From contig JAVJSU010000038.1 in NCBI GenBank assembly GCA_040219275.1, forward strand, positions 62,001 to 126,000: a stretch of 64,000 nucleotides of DNA. Direction: 5' to 3'. How positions within the stretch are numbered: position 1 is the first letter of the stretch; every line of letters begins with the position of its first letter. Shown one piece after another: positions 1 to 8,934 of the stretch. This DNA is from JAVJSU01 sp040219275. Its GTDB lineage: Bacteria; Chloroflexota; Anaerolineae; Aggregatilineales; Phototrophicaceae. A program made the translations under genes and the position numbers. A model generated the notes under the pieces. The model saw nothing but the letters and a program-made list of their open reading frames with translations, ran no database searches and had not been told where the DNA came from.

Positions 1-26
1 CCACCCGTGAGCCGATTTAGGGGAAG

Positions 27-103
27 CGGGTCAGCATTTCAGCCGATCAGCAAACGCCTTTTTGCCATCTTTTACTGAAAACTGTTGACTGAAAACTGTC
101 TCC
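27..103. repeat. TCAG/ACTGAAAAC low-complexity intergenic repeat
   Basis: The stretch contains three spaced TCAGC words followed by two copies of ACTGAAAACTG. Closely similar words recur between other genes at about 2578-2612, 12768-12808, 16421-16517 and 29293-29395. It lies just past the stop of the minus-strand thioesterase gene. No gene is seen in bases 1-104. Confidence 0.5.
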
Positions 104-104
104 T

Positions 105-596
105 CTATAACTCCATAATCATGCAGGTGGTGGTGCCGTGCGCGTAGAGTTTGCCGTCTTCGTCGGTGAGCTTGGCTTCTGCGGTGGCGAGTTTGCGTCC
201 ACGATGGATGACTGTGCCTGTGCAGGTCAGCGTGCCCGTATTTGCTGTGATGGGACGCACATAATTGACGTGTAGTTCGGCTGTAGTGTAGATGGTGCCT
301 AATTCGAGGGTTGTGTGAATAGCACACCCCATCGCGGAATCTAAGAGGGTCGCCGCAACACCCCCATGCACTGTACCAATGGGATTGTAGAGATATTCCG
401 CCGGATTGCATTTGAAAATAGCAAACCCTTCCTTAAGTTCTTCCAGCCAGAAATTCATCGTATCGGCAATCGGTGCGCCGGGGATTTCTCCGTTGAGCAT
501 CTTCGTCAGATAGTCCATCCCGCTGAGTTCCATCGCGGCTTTTGCGCCGGTACGCGGGTCTTTCCATGTGTAGGTGCGACTGCTTTCTTCGGGCAT
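105..596 (-). CDS. PaaI-family hotdog thioesterase
   Basis: The 163-residue product is a single hotdog-fold protein of the PaaI/YdiI thioesterase family, which hydrolyses acyl-CoA thioesters in the cytoplasm. The family signature is visible as NPIGTVHGGVAATLLDSAMG near residues 70-90, containing the HGG turn and the acidic residue of the central helix. A strand with HVNYVRPI follows, as is normal. The length is slightly above the usual 140 residues because of an N-terminal extension with a Trp-Lys-Asp-Pro-Arg segment. It stands alone on the minus strand, about 55 bases downstream of a glycosylase gene. The substrate cannot be told from sequence. Family assignment is secure; exact role is unknown. 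Confidence 0.85.
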   Translation of the reverse strand: MPEESSRTYTWKDPRTGAKAAMELSGMDYLTKMLNGEIPGAPIADTMNFWLEELKEGFAIFKCNPAEYLYNPIGTVHGGVAATLLDSAMGCAIHTTLELGTIYTTAELHVNYVRPITANTGTLTCTGTVIHRGRKLATAEAKLTDEDGKLYAHGTTTCMIMEL

Positions 597-651
597 AAAT
601 AAGTCCTATTTTATCTGCGCTAGTAAAATGTTAGATAGTAACCCTAACCGT

Positions 652-1887
652 TTATGATCGCAACGCAGACCACTCATCCGGCACTTGTTTGCTGAAATTG
701 ACTTTTTCCGCGCCTAAAAATTCCGCGAGATCATAGATGGACGTTTTGATTTCCTCCACTGTTTGCGCGTCGTCCGGTGCGCCATCTTCTTGATGCACGG
801 CGTTGATGTTCAGCACTTTTTTCTTGCGGTCTAGCTTGGGATCAATCCGCCCGATGAGCCTGTCTCCCTGCAAAATCGGCAGGACATAATAGCCGTATTG
901 TCGCTTTTCTTTGGGGACGTAAATCTCGATGCGGAAGAAGAAATCAAACATCTGCTCGGTGCGCTCACGGTCACAGATGAGGTTATCGAAGGGCGAAAGG
1001 AGCATGGTACGCGGTTGCCATGTGCCGGCTTGAATTTGCTCCAACAGCGGGATGTTGTCCTTGTGAATGTACCATGTGCCGGGGAGTGTGCCGTGTTCAT
1101 CGTCGCTGATATCTACGCGTTCGATTTCGCCGTTTTTGAGCATATATCCCAAATTGTGGGATAAATTGGGATAACGCCCGCGTAAAAAGTGCCGTTTGAT
1201 GTGTTTATCCGGCGCGACACCTAACGCCATGAGTGAGGTGCTGATGGCTTGTTGACAGAGCGCGTCGTCGTCTAAGGTGTGGCGCGGAGTCCAGTCCGGT
1301 AGCAGGCGCTCGCTAATGTCCCATGCACGTTGCACCCCGCTCCGTCCGGCGACCATCACCTCGCCGCGCGTCCACAAAAAGTCCAGCATCCGGTTCAGAT
1401 TGCTCCCGCTCCAGCCTTTTTCCGTGCCCCATTTACCCGCGTCATAATCAATCTCGCGTGAAAAAAGAGGTCCATCAGCGCGGAGGCGTTCCATAAGATG
1501 GTCGCGCATGTCGCTATTTTCTTCCACCCACTCAAGGGTGCGTTTTGACCATGCAGAGCCGTTTTTTGAGGGATAATCGCGCATCATATGATGGTGAAGC
1601 GGATAATGTTCTGTCAGCACGATGGATGCCGCGTGCGCCCAATATTCAAACAGGGCGCGCTCTTCATACAGCAGACGGTCAAGCTCGGCGAGGTCATAAT
1701 TCCCCAGCCGACTCCACAACACAATTTGATGGCTACGTGCGACCACGCTAATCGGGTCTAATTGTAAACAACCGAGATCACGGATGACATCAAGCATGGG
1801 TGTGCCGTCCGTCAGTCCGCTGAGATGTTGACGGATAATGAATAAACGACGGGCATCTTGCAAGGTGAGTGTGCGGGACATGCTCAT
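652..1887 (-). CDS. YcaQ/AlkX-like DNA glycosylase (HTH_42 family)
   Basis: The 411-residue product belongs to the winged-helix HTH_42 (DUF1006) family, whose characterised members are DNA glycosylases that unhook interstrand crosslinks and remove bulky alkyl adducts. Near the N-terminus LGCLQLDPISVVARSHQ contains Gln42-Leu-Asp44, the Gln-X-Asp catalytic motif typical of the YcaQ branch, as opposed to the Gln-X-Gln of AlkZ. LNRMLDFLWTRGEVMVAGR, in the middle, is the winged-helix recognition segment. The C-terminal part, with SPFDNLICDRERT, is also typical. It appears to be a single-gene unit, 176 bases from the divergent SRPBCC gene. A relative with the other motif sits at 41551. The lesion range is inferred only. 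Confidence 0.85.
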   Translation of the reverse strand: MSMSRTLTLQDARRLFIIRQHLSGLTDGTPMLDVIRDLGCLQLDPISVVARSHQIVLWSRLGNYDLAELDRLLYEERALFEYWAHAASIVLTEHYPLHHHMMRDYPSKNGSAWSKRTLEWVEENSDMRDHLMERLRADGPLFSREIDYDAGKWGTEKGWSGSNLNRMLDFLWTRGEVMVAGRSGVQRAWDISERLLPDWTPRHTLDDDALCQQAISTSLMALGVAPDKHIKRHFLRGRYPNLSHNLGYMLKNGEIERVDISDDEHGTLPGTWYIHKDNIPLLEQIQAGTWQPRTMLLSPFDNLICDRERTEQMFDFFFRIEIYVPKEKRQYGYYVLPILQGDRLIGRIDPKLDRKKKVLNINAVHQEDGAPDDAQTVEEIKTSIYDLAEFLGAEKVNFSKQVPDEWSALRS

Positions 1888-2063
1888 TTTCCTGTTTCGT
1901 TCATGATGGTGATAGTAATTAAAGCGTCTTTATTTTAGCACATCCGTTCTCAACGCGCGAATAAATTTTATGTGTCATATTGCAATGCTAGCCGTTGATG
2001 TGGGATGTGTTAAAATCTCCCTCATGTAGAGTTAGGCATTGTTACCAGAGAAAGGCGACCCAT

Positions 2064-2540
2064 ATGCCACAAATTGAACACTCCATCACCATTAACCGCC
2101 CTGTCGGTGAAGTTTTTCGCTTTGTCGCGGATTTTAGAAATGACCCTCAATGGCAAAAAGATGTGGTTGAGGTGCATCAATCCGATGGCTCCACGCGCAT
2201 TGGTTCCATGATTACCGAAACGCGCAACTCCCGCGTGTGGACATGGCGGCTCGACCTGAATGCAGATGTGGTTGATTATCAGCCGAATAAGTTAATCGAA
2301 TTTAAAGGGGTGATCGGGCAGTTTCCCGTGCTCGGACGCTATGAATTTTCGTTCAGCCGTGGGACAACCCAATTTACACAATCACTTGATATTCGCATAG
2401 GCTTTTTGTATATGCTATTTTCGCCATTTATACGCGGTGCCGTGATGCGCCGGACGAAGAACAGTATGGAAGCGCTCAAGCAGATGTTAGAAGCGCGGGG
2501 CAGTAGTGGCGTGTCACCGATTCCGCAAGCAGAAGCATAG
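2064..2540 (+). CDS. SRPBCC-fold (polyketide cyclase/START-like) protein
   Basis: The 158-residue protein has the SRPBCC/Bet v1-like pattern. It opens with a strand, IEHSITINRPVGEVFRFVAD, followed by the DxxNDPQWQKDV segment, and ends with a long C-terminal helix (RRTKNSMEALKQMLEA). Such proteins bind hydrophobic ligands in a cavity. I chose the ATG at 2064 because a purine-rich AGAAAGG sits about 9 bases upstream and the fold begins at once. An in-frame start at 1995 would add 23 unlikely residues rich in Cys and Arg. Ligand and function are unknown. It stands alone between a divergent glycosylase gene and the downstream mannosidase gene. Confidence 0.75.
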   Translation: MPQIEHSITINRPVGEVFRFVADFRNDPQWQKDVVEVHQSDGSTRIGSMITETRNSRVWTWRLDLNADVVDYQPNKLIEFKGVIGQFPVLGRYEFSFSRGTTQFTQSLDIRIGFLYMLFSPFIRGAVMRRTKNSMEALKQMLEARGSSGVSPIPQAEA

Positions 2541-2577
2541 GATGCGGTTCATAAATCGTTGATTGAGTAAATACTTG

Positions 2578-2612
2578 TTTTTACTGAAAACTGATTACTG
2601 TGAACTGAAAAC
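2578..2612. repeat. ACTGAAAACTG intergenic repeat
   Basis: TTTTACTGAAAACTG followed by CTGTGAACTGAAAACG repeats almost exactly the words found at about 70-100. It lies 30-60 bases upstream of the alpha-mannosidase start. Confidence 0.5.
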
Positions 2613-2640
2613 GCTTTCACACAAGGAAAATTATTAACAT

Positions 2641-5600
2641 ATGAATCATGATGTCCGCACCACGCATAAGAAGATCACCCGCCGTTTAGAGCTTATCGCG
2701 CCGCTGATCTATCGCCGGAAGCATCTGCTATCAGGCTTCCGCTATCTTGAATTGCCGGACGTGAACATTCATCCTGCCTCGTACATCGGGACAGAAGTCA
2801 ATGATAGCCACTGGCATCTCGTAGAACCGCGTACGTATTGGGCGCAACAGGGTGAAAATTTTATCCTGCGCGGGCATTTTAGCGTGCCGGAGGGGTGGGA
2901 TACCGCTACCCCGATTGCGCTCCATTTACCGATTGGTAACGCGCATAATTTTTTGCATCCCGAAGCGCTGATCTATGTTGATGGCAAACGTTATGCGACG
3001 GTAGATCGTTTTCATCAAGAGATTTTGCTCGATGAGCCATTTCTGGATGGTGAGGAACATCTCATCGTAATGCACGGCTGGACGGGCATGATGCCACGCG
3101 ATGGGCAACGCCTGTTTATGGGAGATAACGCCGTCGTGCAGATTCATCAGGCAACCCGTGAATTTTATGTGACTGCTCAGACGGCACACGAATTAATTGA
3201 CCATCTGGAAGAAAACGACCCGATCAAACATTTCTTGCTGAATGCGCTGGATGATGCCTTTAAGTTGTTGGACATCCGTGAACCGATTGGCGACAATTTT
3301 TACGCCAGCATCCCCACCGCGCATGAAACACTCCGCGCCGGAATCGCTAAAGCCGGCGAATCACTTGATCTGACTGTCACATCGGTTGGTCATGCCCATA
3401 TTGATGTGGCGTGGTTGTGGACGTTGGGGCAAACGCGACGCAAATCCGCCCGTACCTTCACGACGGTTAATCGGCTGATGGATCAATTCCCGGAATATAT
3501 TTTCGCGCAGAGCCAACCGCAACTCTACGATTACATCCGGCAGGACGACCCCGAACTGTTTGAGCAAATTAAAGAGCGCGTGGCGGAAGGACGCTGGGAG
3601 CCACTCGGCGGGATGTGGATTGAGGCGGATTGCAACATTTCCGGCGGGGAGTCGCTGGTGCGGCAATTCTTGCTCGGACGTAAATTTTTCAGCGAGCATT
3701 TCGGCGAAAAGTCCGATTCGCCCGTGTTGTGGTTGCCGGATGTCTTCGGCTATGCGTGGAATTTGCCACAACTCATCAAAGAAGCGGGCTTAGAATATTT
3801 CTTCACCATCAAAATTGGCTGGAATCAGATCAATAAATTGCCGTATTCGTCGTTCTGGTGGCAGGGCTTGGACGGCACAAAAGTCCTGACGCATTTTAGC
3901 ACCACGCCGGAAGCTCATGACATCCGTGCATCAGCCACGTATAACGCCGAACCCAACGCCAAAACCGCGCTTGGCACATGGCTGAATTACAATCAGAAAG
4001 CCGGTCCGCAAGATGTGCTTATGGCATATGGCTGGGGCGATGGTGGCGGTGGACCTACCCGTGAGATGCTCAACAGTCTGCGCGAGATGCAAGATTTCCC
4101 CGGTTTGCCCAAACACAAAACCGGCAAAGTGATCGATTTTTTCCGTAATCTGGAAACACAGGCGGAAAATTTGCCCGTCTGGAACGGCGAACTGTATTTA
4201 GAGATTCATCGCGGGACGTATACCACGCAAGCCCGCAACAAACGCGCCAACCGCAAAAGCGAATTCATGCTCCATGACGCGGAATTTCTGGCGACGGTGG
4301 CGAGTCTGCTCGATGAGACTTACGCCTATCCCTATGCGACGTTTAACGAGGCGTGGGAGTTGGTGTGTCTTAATCAATTCCACGACATCATCCCCGGTAG
4401 CAGTATCCATGAGGTGTATGTGGAGTCGCTGGAACAGTATGAGCAGGTACGCGAGATGGTGACTTCCGCCCGTGACGATGCGCTGGCTGTTATTCGTCAA
4501 CACATCGCGGGTGATGTGCTGGTGATTAACCCGACTTCAAGTGGATCATGGGAATTAGCGACTTTCCCAGAAAAGCCAGAGCCGGTTGCTGTCAATGTCA
4601 TGCCGTATAGTGTTCAGGGATTTACCGAAACCTATGAACCGGAACTCACAGACGCGGCACTGATCGCCACCACCAATCTGCTGGAAAATGTGTATTTGCG
4701 TGTCGAAATTAACGATGCGGGAGACATCACGCGGATTTATGATAAATTGCAAAAGCGTGAAGTTTTGCCAGAAGGAGAAATCGCTAATCAGTGGATCGCC
4801 TTCGAAGATCGTCCCAACAATTGGGATGCGTGGGATGTGGATATGTTCTACGACGATAAATCGTGGTTTGCCGAACCCGCCACTTCGATTGAACTGGTCG
4901 AAGATTATCCTTTACGGGCGACCATAGAAATCAAACGACGCATCTTGAATAGCGATTATGTTCAGCGGGTTAGTTTGTCAGCAATGTCGAAACGTATTGA
5001 CTTCGATACTTCGATACATTGGCGCGAACGTCACATCTTGCTGAAAACAGCGTTTCCGGTGGATATTTTATCGCCTGTCGCCACCTATGAAATTCAATGG
5101 GGGCGTGTGCAACGCCCGACACATCGCAACACCAGTTGGGATTGGGCGCGTTTTGAAACCTGCGCTCAAAAATGGGTGGATCTGAGCGAAGCGGGATTCG
5201 GCGTGGCGCTTATCAATGATTGCAAATATGGCTACGACATCCACGATAATGTGATGCGGATGAGTTTGCTCCGGTCAACCACTTATCCTGATCCTGAAGC
5301 CGATCAAGGGGAGCATACTTTTAAGTATAGCCTGTTCGTACACGACGGTTATATGGAAGCATTATATGAAGAGGCGTATCATCTAAACGACCCTCATATC
5401 GTGACGAACGGTGATGCAGGTGTCAGGAAAACAAACTCTCTTCTGAAAAGCCCGTTTGTGGTTGACGATGGTAACAACCTCATCATTGAAACAATCAAAC
5501 GTGCCGAGGATGGTGAAGGCGTAATTGTGCGTGGATACGAATATATGCGCTGGCGTGGAGACGTGACCGTAATAACAGCTTTCCCGATGAAGGCGGCGTA

Positions 5601-5718
5601 CCGGACGAACATCCTTGAAGAAAATCAGGAAGAACTCAGCATCGGCGACGATGGACATAGCGTCAGTTTCACCGTCACGCCCTTTAAAATCGTGACGTTG
5701 CGCTTGATTCCGGTGTAG
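2641..5718 (+). CDS. GH38 alpha-mannosidase
   Basis: The 1025-residue protein is a glycoside hydrolase family 38 alpha-mannosidase, which removes alpha-linked mannose with retention. Family landmarks are clear. GHAHIDVAWLW carries the zinc ligands His253 and Asp255. GGMWIEADCNISGGESLVRQ follows near residue 325. LWLPDVFGYAWNLPQ carries the probable nucleophile Asp367. LNQFHDIIPGSSIHEVY near residue 580 carries the third zinc-binding His. The remaining 430 residues form the beta-sandwich domains. There is no signal peptide, so it is presumably cytoplasmic and acts on imported or recycled oligosaccharides. Length matches bacterial and vacuolar class II members. It is a single gene followed by a large hairpin. 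Confidence 0.95.
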   Translation: MNHDVRTTHKKITRRLELIAPLIYRRKHLLSGFRYLELPDVNIHPASYIGTEVNDSHWHLVEPRTYWAQQGENFILRGHFSVPEGWDTATPIALHLPIGNAHNFLHPEALIYVDGKRYATVDRFHQEILLDEPFLDGEEHLIVMHGWTGMMPRDGQRLFMGDNAVVQIHQATREFYVTAQTAHELIDHLEENDPIKHFLLNALDDAFKLLDIREPIGDNFYASIPTAHETLRAGIAKAGESLDLTVTSVGHAHIDVAWLWTLGQTRRKSARTFTTVNRLMDQFPEYIFAQSQPQLYDYIRQDDPELFEQIKERVAEGRWEPLGGMWIEADCNISGGESLVRQFLLGRKFFSEHFGEKSDSPVLWLPDVFGYAWNLPQLIKEAGLEYFFTIKIGWNQINKLPYSSFWWQGLDGTKVLTHFSTTPEAHDIRASATYNAEPNAKTALGTWLNYNQKAGPQDVLMAYGWGDGGGGPTREMLNSLREMQDFPGLPKHKTGKVIDFFRNLETQAENLPVWNGELYLEIHRGTYTTQARNKRANRKSEFMLHDAEFLATVASLLDETYAYPYATFNEAWELVCLNQFHDIIPGSSIHEVYVESLEQYEQVREMVTSARDDALAVIRQHIAGDVLVINPTSSGSWELATFPEKPEPVAVNVMPYSVQGFTETYEPELTDAALIATTNLLENVYLRVEINDAGDITRIYDKLQKREVLPEGEIANQWIAFEDRPNNWDAWDVDMFYDDKSWFAEPATSIELVEDYPLRATIEIKRRILNSDYVQRVSLSAMSKRIDFDTSIHWRERHILLKTAFPVDILSPVATYEIQWGRVQRPTHRNTSWDWARFETCAQKWVDLSEAGFGVALINDCKYGYDIHDNVMRMSLLRSTTYPDPEADQGEHTFKYSLFVHDGYMEALYEEAYHLNDPHIVTNGDAGVRKTNSLLKSPFVVDDGNNLIIETIKRAEDGEGVIVRGYEYMRWRGDVTVITAFPMKAAYRTNILEENQEELSIGDDGHSVSFTVTPFKIVTLRLIPV

Positions 5719-5763
5719 ATGAGTGTAAATTTGAATCGTTTGTCGGGTGAACGCTTTATAAAA

Positions 5764-5848
5764 AATCCCCTCCCCCAACCTCTCCCCGCTTCGCAAAGAG
5801 GGGAAAAAGTCTCCCCTTGCGAAGCGGGGGAGATTTAGAGGGGGGATT
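5764..5848. repeat. 85-bp near-perfect inverted repeat (large hairpin)
   Basis: The left arm AATCCCCTCCCCCAACCTCT, continuing through GCTTCGCAA, pairs with the right arm beginning TTGCGAAGCGGGGGAGA and ending GGGGGGATT. The inner AGGGGA/TCTCCCCT also pairs. The unit has the appearance of a repeated intergenic palindrome (MITE- or REP-like). It follows the mannosidase stop by about 45 bases and may protect or end that transcript, though no U-tract is seen. It is the only copy in the window. Confidence 0.7.
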
Positions 5849-6074
5849 GCTTTAACACTGTATTTAAAGGTTAAACTCAATTATTGCGTTCCTACATCGC
5901 ATACATCCCGAAATGCGAACAATCTAAATAGCTAATCGACTGACCCACTGACACGCTATTCAGTTGCCGTGCCAGATGACTTGTGCTACTGTTTGTGGTA
6001 GACAAATTTGACTAAAATCGCAAGGTAAACTGTAACGCTGAGTTTGCGTGATTTTGCCCGCGTGAAATGTGACT
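5849..6074. other. Intergenic region before the TIR-TPR gene
   Basis: Apart from a short ACTGACCCACTGACAC repeat-like stretch at about 5938-5955, nothing recognisable is seen here. I found no convincing promoter and no strong ribosome binding site in front of 6075. Confidence 0.4.
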
Positions 6075-7958
6075 ATGACTGAAAATACCGTTTTCATCAG
6101 CTATCCGCGCCACACCGCCAGCGCAACCGCCCGTGCGCTCTATTTTTCCTTGCGTGAACGGGGATTTGCGCCGTTTATGGATTCCAGCAGGTCGATCAAT
6201 GACTCGACCCGTGCCGCCGTGATCGGGCAAATTGCCGCCTGCGCCCATTGTGTGATTCTTCTCACACCGGATGCCGTGACTCAATCCGGCAAGATGGCGG
6301 CACTCATGCGTGAGGAGGTCGAAACCGCGCTGGCGCAAAATCGTAATCTCGTGCCGGTGATGGTCAGTGGCTATGATCTGAACAACGCGCAACCGCATCT
6401 GCCAGAAACCTATAAAAAGCTCGGTAATTTCGATGTGGTGACGTACATCCTCGATTATTTTGATGCGACTGTAGAGCGTATCAGCGAACAACTAACTCAG
6501 CCGAAAGTGATCGCCAAAACCAACCCATCGCCCGCTTCTGAGCAAGCCATTATTCAACGCCTGACCGAGGAGCTTGATAAACAGGGTTTGCCTTCTGTGG
6601 AGATGGTCGGCGCGGAATGGGCGTATTTTCAGGCATGTGTGCGCGTGTTGAATGGCGACGATCAGAGTGCGCTGACGGACTTTACGCGTGCGATTAAGCT
6701 CAATCCAGAATTTGCCGCCGCCTATGATGCCCGCGGGAAAATTTTCGAGAAAATCGGCGATCATCGCTCCGCACAATCGGATTTTGACCGTGCGCTGGCG
6801 TTGAACCCCTCGCTTCACATTGCCTATATCAGTCGTGCGACGGCGCGTGCCACACAGGGCGATTATCAGGGTGCGATTCAGGATTATACGAGCGCCATCA
6901 ACAACGATAGCCAGAATCACGAAGCCTATGTGCGACGCGGGACGGTAAGGCTCTATAGCGGCGATGTTGACGGTGCGATCAACGATTATACTGCCGCGCT
7001 TAAGCTCAATACAGAAGATGCCGAGGCGCTCCGTAATCGTGGCATGGCGTATCAGAAAAAGGGCGATGCGGACAAGGCGATGACTGATTTTACTGCCGCC
7101 ATCCAGCGCGATACCCGCGATGATGCGAGTTATGCACTGCGCGGGCAGGCACGGCTGGCTGTGGGTGATATGGACGGCGCAATCGCGGATTTCAGTCAGG
7201 CGGTGCAGATCAACCCCGCCAATTCGGACGCGTTTGCCAATCGTGCGTTTGCACGTTACCAGCAATACGAAGATTTGCAGGCGGTCATCAACGACTATAC
7301 ACACGCGATTGACCGTAATGAACAGGATGCGACCAGCCGATATAATCGCGGTGTACTGCACAGCATCAAAAACGAGTATCGCCACGCCATAGAGGATTAT
7401 TCGCAGGTCATCAAGCTGGATGAGGGTGATACAGATGCGCTTTTTAACCGTGCGCTGATGCACAAGTTACAGGGCAATTACGAAGCCGCGATCCGTGATT
7501 ACACCCGCGTGCTAGAAATTATGCCGGATGATGTGGACGCGTATTATAATCGCGGGAATGCCTATGCCGCTGATGGTGATAGTGAGGCGGCGATTGCGGA
7601 TTTTAGCGAAGTCATTAAGCGCGATAGCAAACACGGTAAAGCCTATTTTAATCGGGCGAATGCCTATAGCCGGATTGAGCAATTTGAGAACGCCTTAGCC
7701 GATTTCGATAAGGCGCAAGACCTATTGCCGGAAAGCGCGATGGTCTATAATAATCGGGGTAATGTACGGAAGATTTTAGGCGATGAAAAAGGCGCACAGC
7801 GTGATTATCGGCGGGCAATGGATCTTGATCCTGATGATGCACTCGCTGACCAGAATTCGCGTTATTTCGCGCCCGGAGAATCGCGGATTGACGATGATGT
7901 AGATTTCGCGGAGGGGTTAGATCATTACTCGTCCCCGCCGTCGGGATTTGGAGAATAG
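6075..7958 (+). CDS. TIR domain protein with 12 TPR repeats
   Basis: The 627-residue protein starts with a TIR domain (about residues 4-135), seen from VFISYPRH, the LRERGFAPFMDSS segment and VILLTPDAV. The helix REEVETAL followed by NLVPVMVSGYDL matches the SARM1-type segment KEIVTAL...NIVPI. The Glu at residue 81 falls on the catalytic NADase Glu, so NAD cleavage is plausible but inferred. Residues from about 180 to the end hold 12 consecutive 34-residue TPR units (pattern A-Y-x-x-R-G...G-D...A-I-x-D-Y-x-x-A-I). ATG 6075 is used; GTG 6069 in frame would add two residues. YjbQ starts 3 bases after the stop, so the two are co-transcribed. It could be a signalling scaffold or a defence effector. 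Confidence 0.85.
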   Translation: MTENTVFISYPRHTASATARALYFSLRERGFAPFMDSSRSINDSTRAAVIGQIAACAHCVILLTPDAVTQSGKMAALMREEVETALAQNRNLVPVMVSGYDLNNAQPHLPETYKKLGNFDVVTYILDYFDATVERISEQLTQPKVIAKTNPSPASEQAIIQRLTEELDKQGLPSVEMVGAEWAYFQACVRVLNGDDQSALTDFTRAIKLNPEFAAAYDARGKIFEKIGDHRSAQSDFDRALALNPSLHIAYISRATARATQGDYQGAIQDYTSAINNDSQNHEAYVRRGTVRLYSGDVDGAINDYTAALKLNTEDAEALRNRGMAYQKKGDADKAMTDFTAAIQRDTRDDASYALRGQARLAVGDMDGAIADFSQAVQINPANSDAFANRAFARYQQYEDLQAVINDYTHAIDRNEQDATSRYNRGVLHSIKNEYRHAIEDYSQVIKLDEGDTDALFNRALMHKLQGNYEAAIRDYTRVLEIMPDDVDAYYNRGNAYAADGDSEAAIADFSEVIKRDSKHGKAYFNRANAYSRIEQFENALADFDKAQDLLPESAMVYNNRGNVRKILGDEKGAQRDYRRAMDLDPDDALADQNSRYFAPGESRIDDDVDFAEGLDHYSSPPSGFGE

Positions 7959-7961
7959 TAA

Positions 7962-8381
7962 ATGCCAGTAGAAACGATGTCGCTTCGTTTTGAAGCCTTA
8001 GGCGACGCACATATCACGGAACTCACCGCAGAAACACAGGAAGCCATCCGACAGAGTGGCATCCAATCAGGCACGGCAACCCTGTTTGTGCCGGGGTCTA
8101 CCGCCGGACTGACCACGATTGAATTTGAAGAAGGCGCGGTCAAGGATTTTCAACGACTGTTCGACGAAATCGCCCACCCTGAGCGCGATTATGCCCATAA
8201 TGAACGTTGGGGCGATGGCAACGGTCACAGTCACGTACGGGCGGCATTGCTCGGTCCGTCGCTGACCGTCCCGTTCACGGATGGCAAGCTCCTGCTTGGT
8301 CAGTGGCAACAGATTATTTTCGTGGATTTTGATAATCGCCCGCGCAGTCGAGTGGTGGTCGTGCAGGTGGTCGGCGAATGA
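7962..8381 (+). CDS. YjbQ/UPF0047 family protein
   Basis: The 139-residue product is a YjbQ (UPF0047) family protein; some members show secondary thiamine-phosphate synthase activity when overproduced, and the true role is unsettled. Typical features are FVPGSTAGLTTIEFEEG in the first half and the conserved tail HSHVRAALLGPSLTVPF, then GQWQQIIFVDFDNRPR. The conserved His and Glu residues that line the trimer cavity are present. It starts 3 bases after the TIR-TPR gene, implying one transcript. Length and sequence are standard for the family. Confidence 0.9.
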   Translation: MPVETMSLRFEALGDAHITELTAETQEAIRQSGIQSGTATLFVPGSTAGLTTIEFEEGAVKDFQRLFDEIAHPERDYAHNERWGDGNGHSHVRAALLGPSLTVPFTDGKLLLGQWQQIIFVDFDNRPRSRVVVVQVVGE

Positions 8382-8475
8382 TAAAAAACATATTAGAAAC
8401 ATAAAAGCGTAAAACGTTTCCGGTTGAATTCGCGTAAATAAGAGTAACCGTTCGTTTAAAAGAAAGCGTTCAATT

Positions 8476-8820
8476 GTGAAGCATCACCGTTATCAGAGAC
8501 ACATGATGCACCCGCATAGGTACCGCCGTCCATTTTTCTTTAGCCCTGTGTTTTTCGTGCTGATGTTCATGTTTTTCATCGGCTGGAAGGTTTTTCTGTT
8601 CGCACCGTTGATCTTCTTCGTGCTTTTCATGATGAAGGGTAATATGATGCGGGGCAACGCCTGGTCATGGTCTTGCAATGATGATGAGCGAGGCGACCCG
8701 CGCTATGATGAATTTCGTGGCTACGATGACGCAGATGATTATTACGCCGAAAAGCCCAAAGGCAAACCGAAACGTGGCAACAACGACGAGTTCTTCGACG
8801 ATGAGCCGATGATTTTATAA
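8476..8820 (+). CDS. Small hydrophobic membrane protein, unknown
   Basis: The 114-residue product is not recognised. A basic, His/Arg-rich N-terminus is followed by two closely spaced hydrophobic segments (about residues 19-37 and 40-53, very rich in Phe and Met). The charged tail is rich in Asp and Tyr and ends in a Lys/Pro stretch. This suggests a small hairpin membrane protein with a cytoplasmic acidic tail. The GTG at 8476 has a purine-rich AAAGAAAG about 10 bases upstream; the ATG at 8503 is an alternative start. A clear terminator follows 18 bases after the stop. Confidence 0.6.
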   Translation: MKHHRYQRHMMHPHRYRRPFFFSPVFFVLMFMFFIGWKVFLFAPLIFFVLFMMKGNMMRGNAWSWSCNDDERGDPRYDEFRGYDDADDYYAEKPKGKPKRGNNDEFFDDEPMIL

Positions 8821-8837
8821 GAAGATGAGCTAAACGC

Positions 8838-8872
8838 AAAAGGCAGGAAGTCCACACTTTCTGCCTTTTTTG
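8838..8872 (+). terminator. Rho-independent terminator
   Basis: The stem AAAAGGCAGGAAG / CTTTCTGCCTTTT has a 6-base loop and a run of six T on the plus strand. It ends the transcript of the small membrane protein gene. Confidence 0.85.
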
Positions 8873-8934
8873 TTGCGTTGATTTGTGCTCTCGCTTCGAT
8901 ACTGATCAGTGCAATGCAGTTTATACAGAGCTAT

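Noticed and set aside
6069..6074. GTG start for the TIR-TPR gene
   Set aside because: The ATG two codons later fits as well and neither has a clear ribosome site; ATG was preferred.
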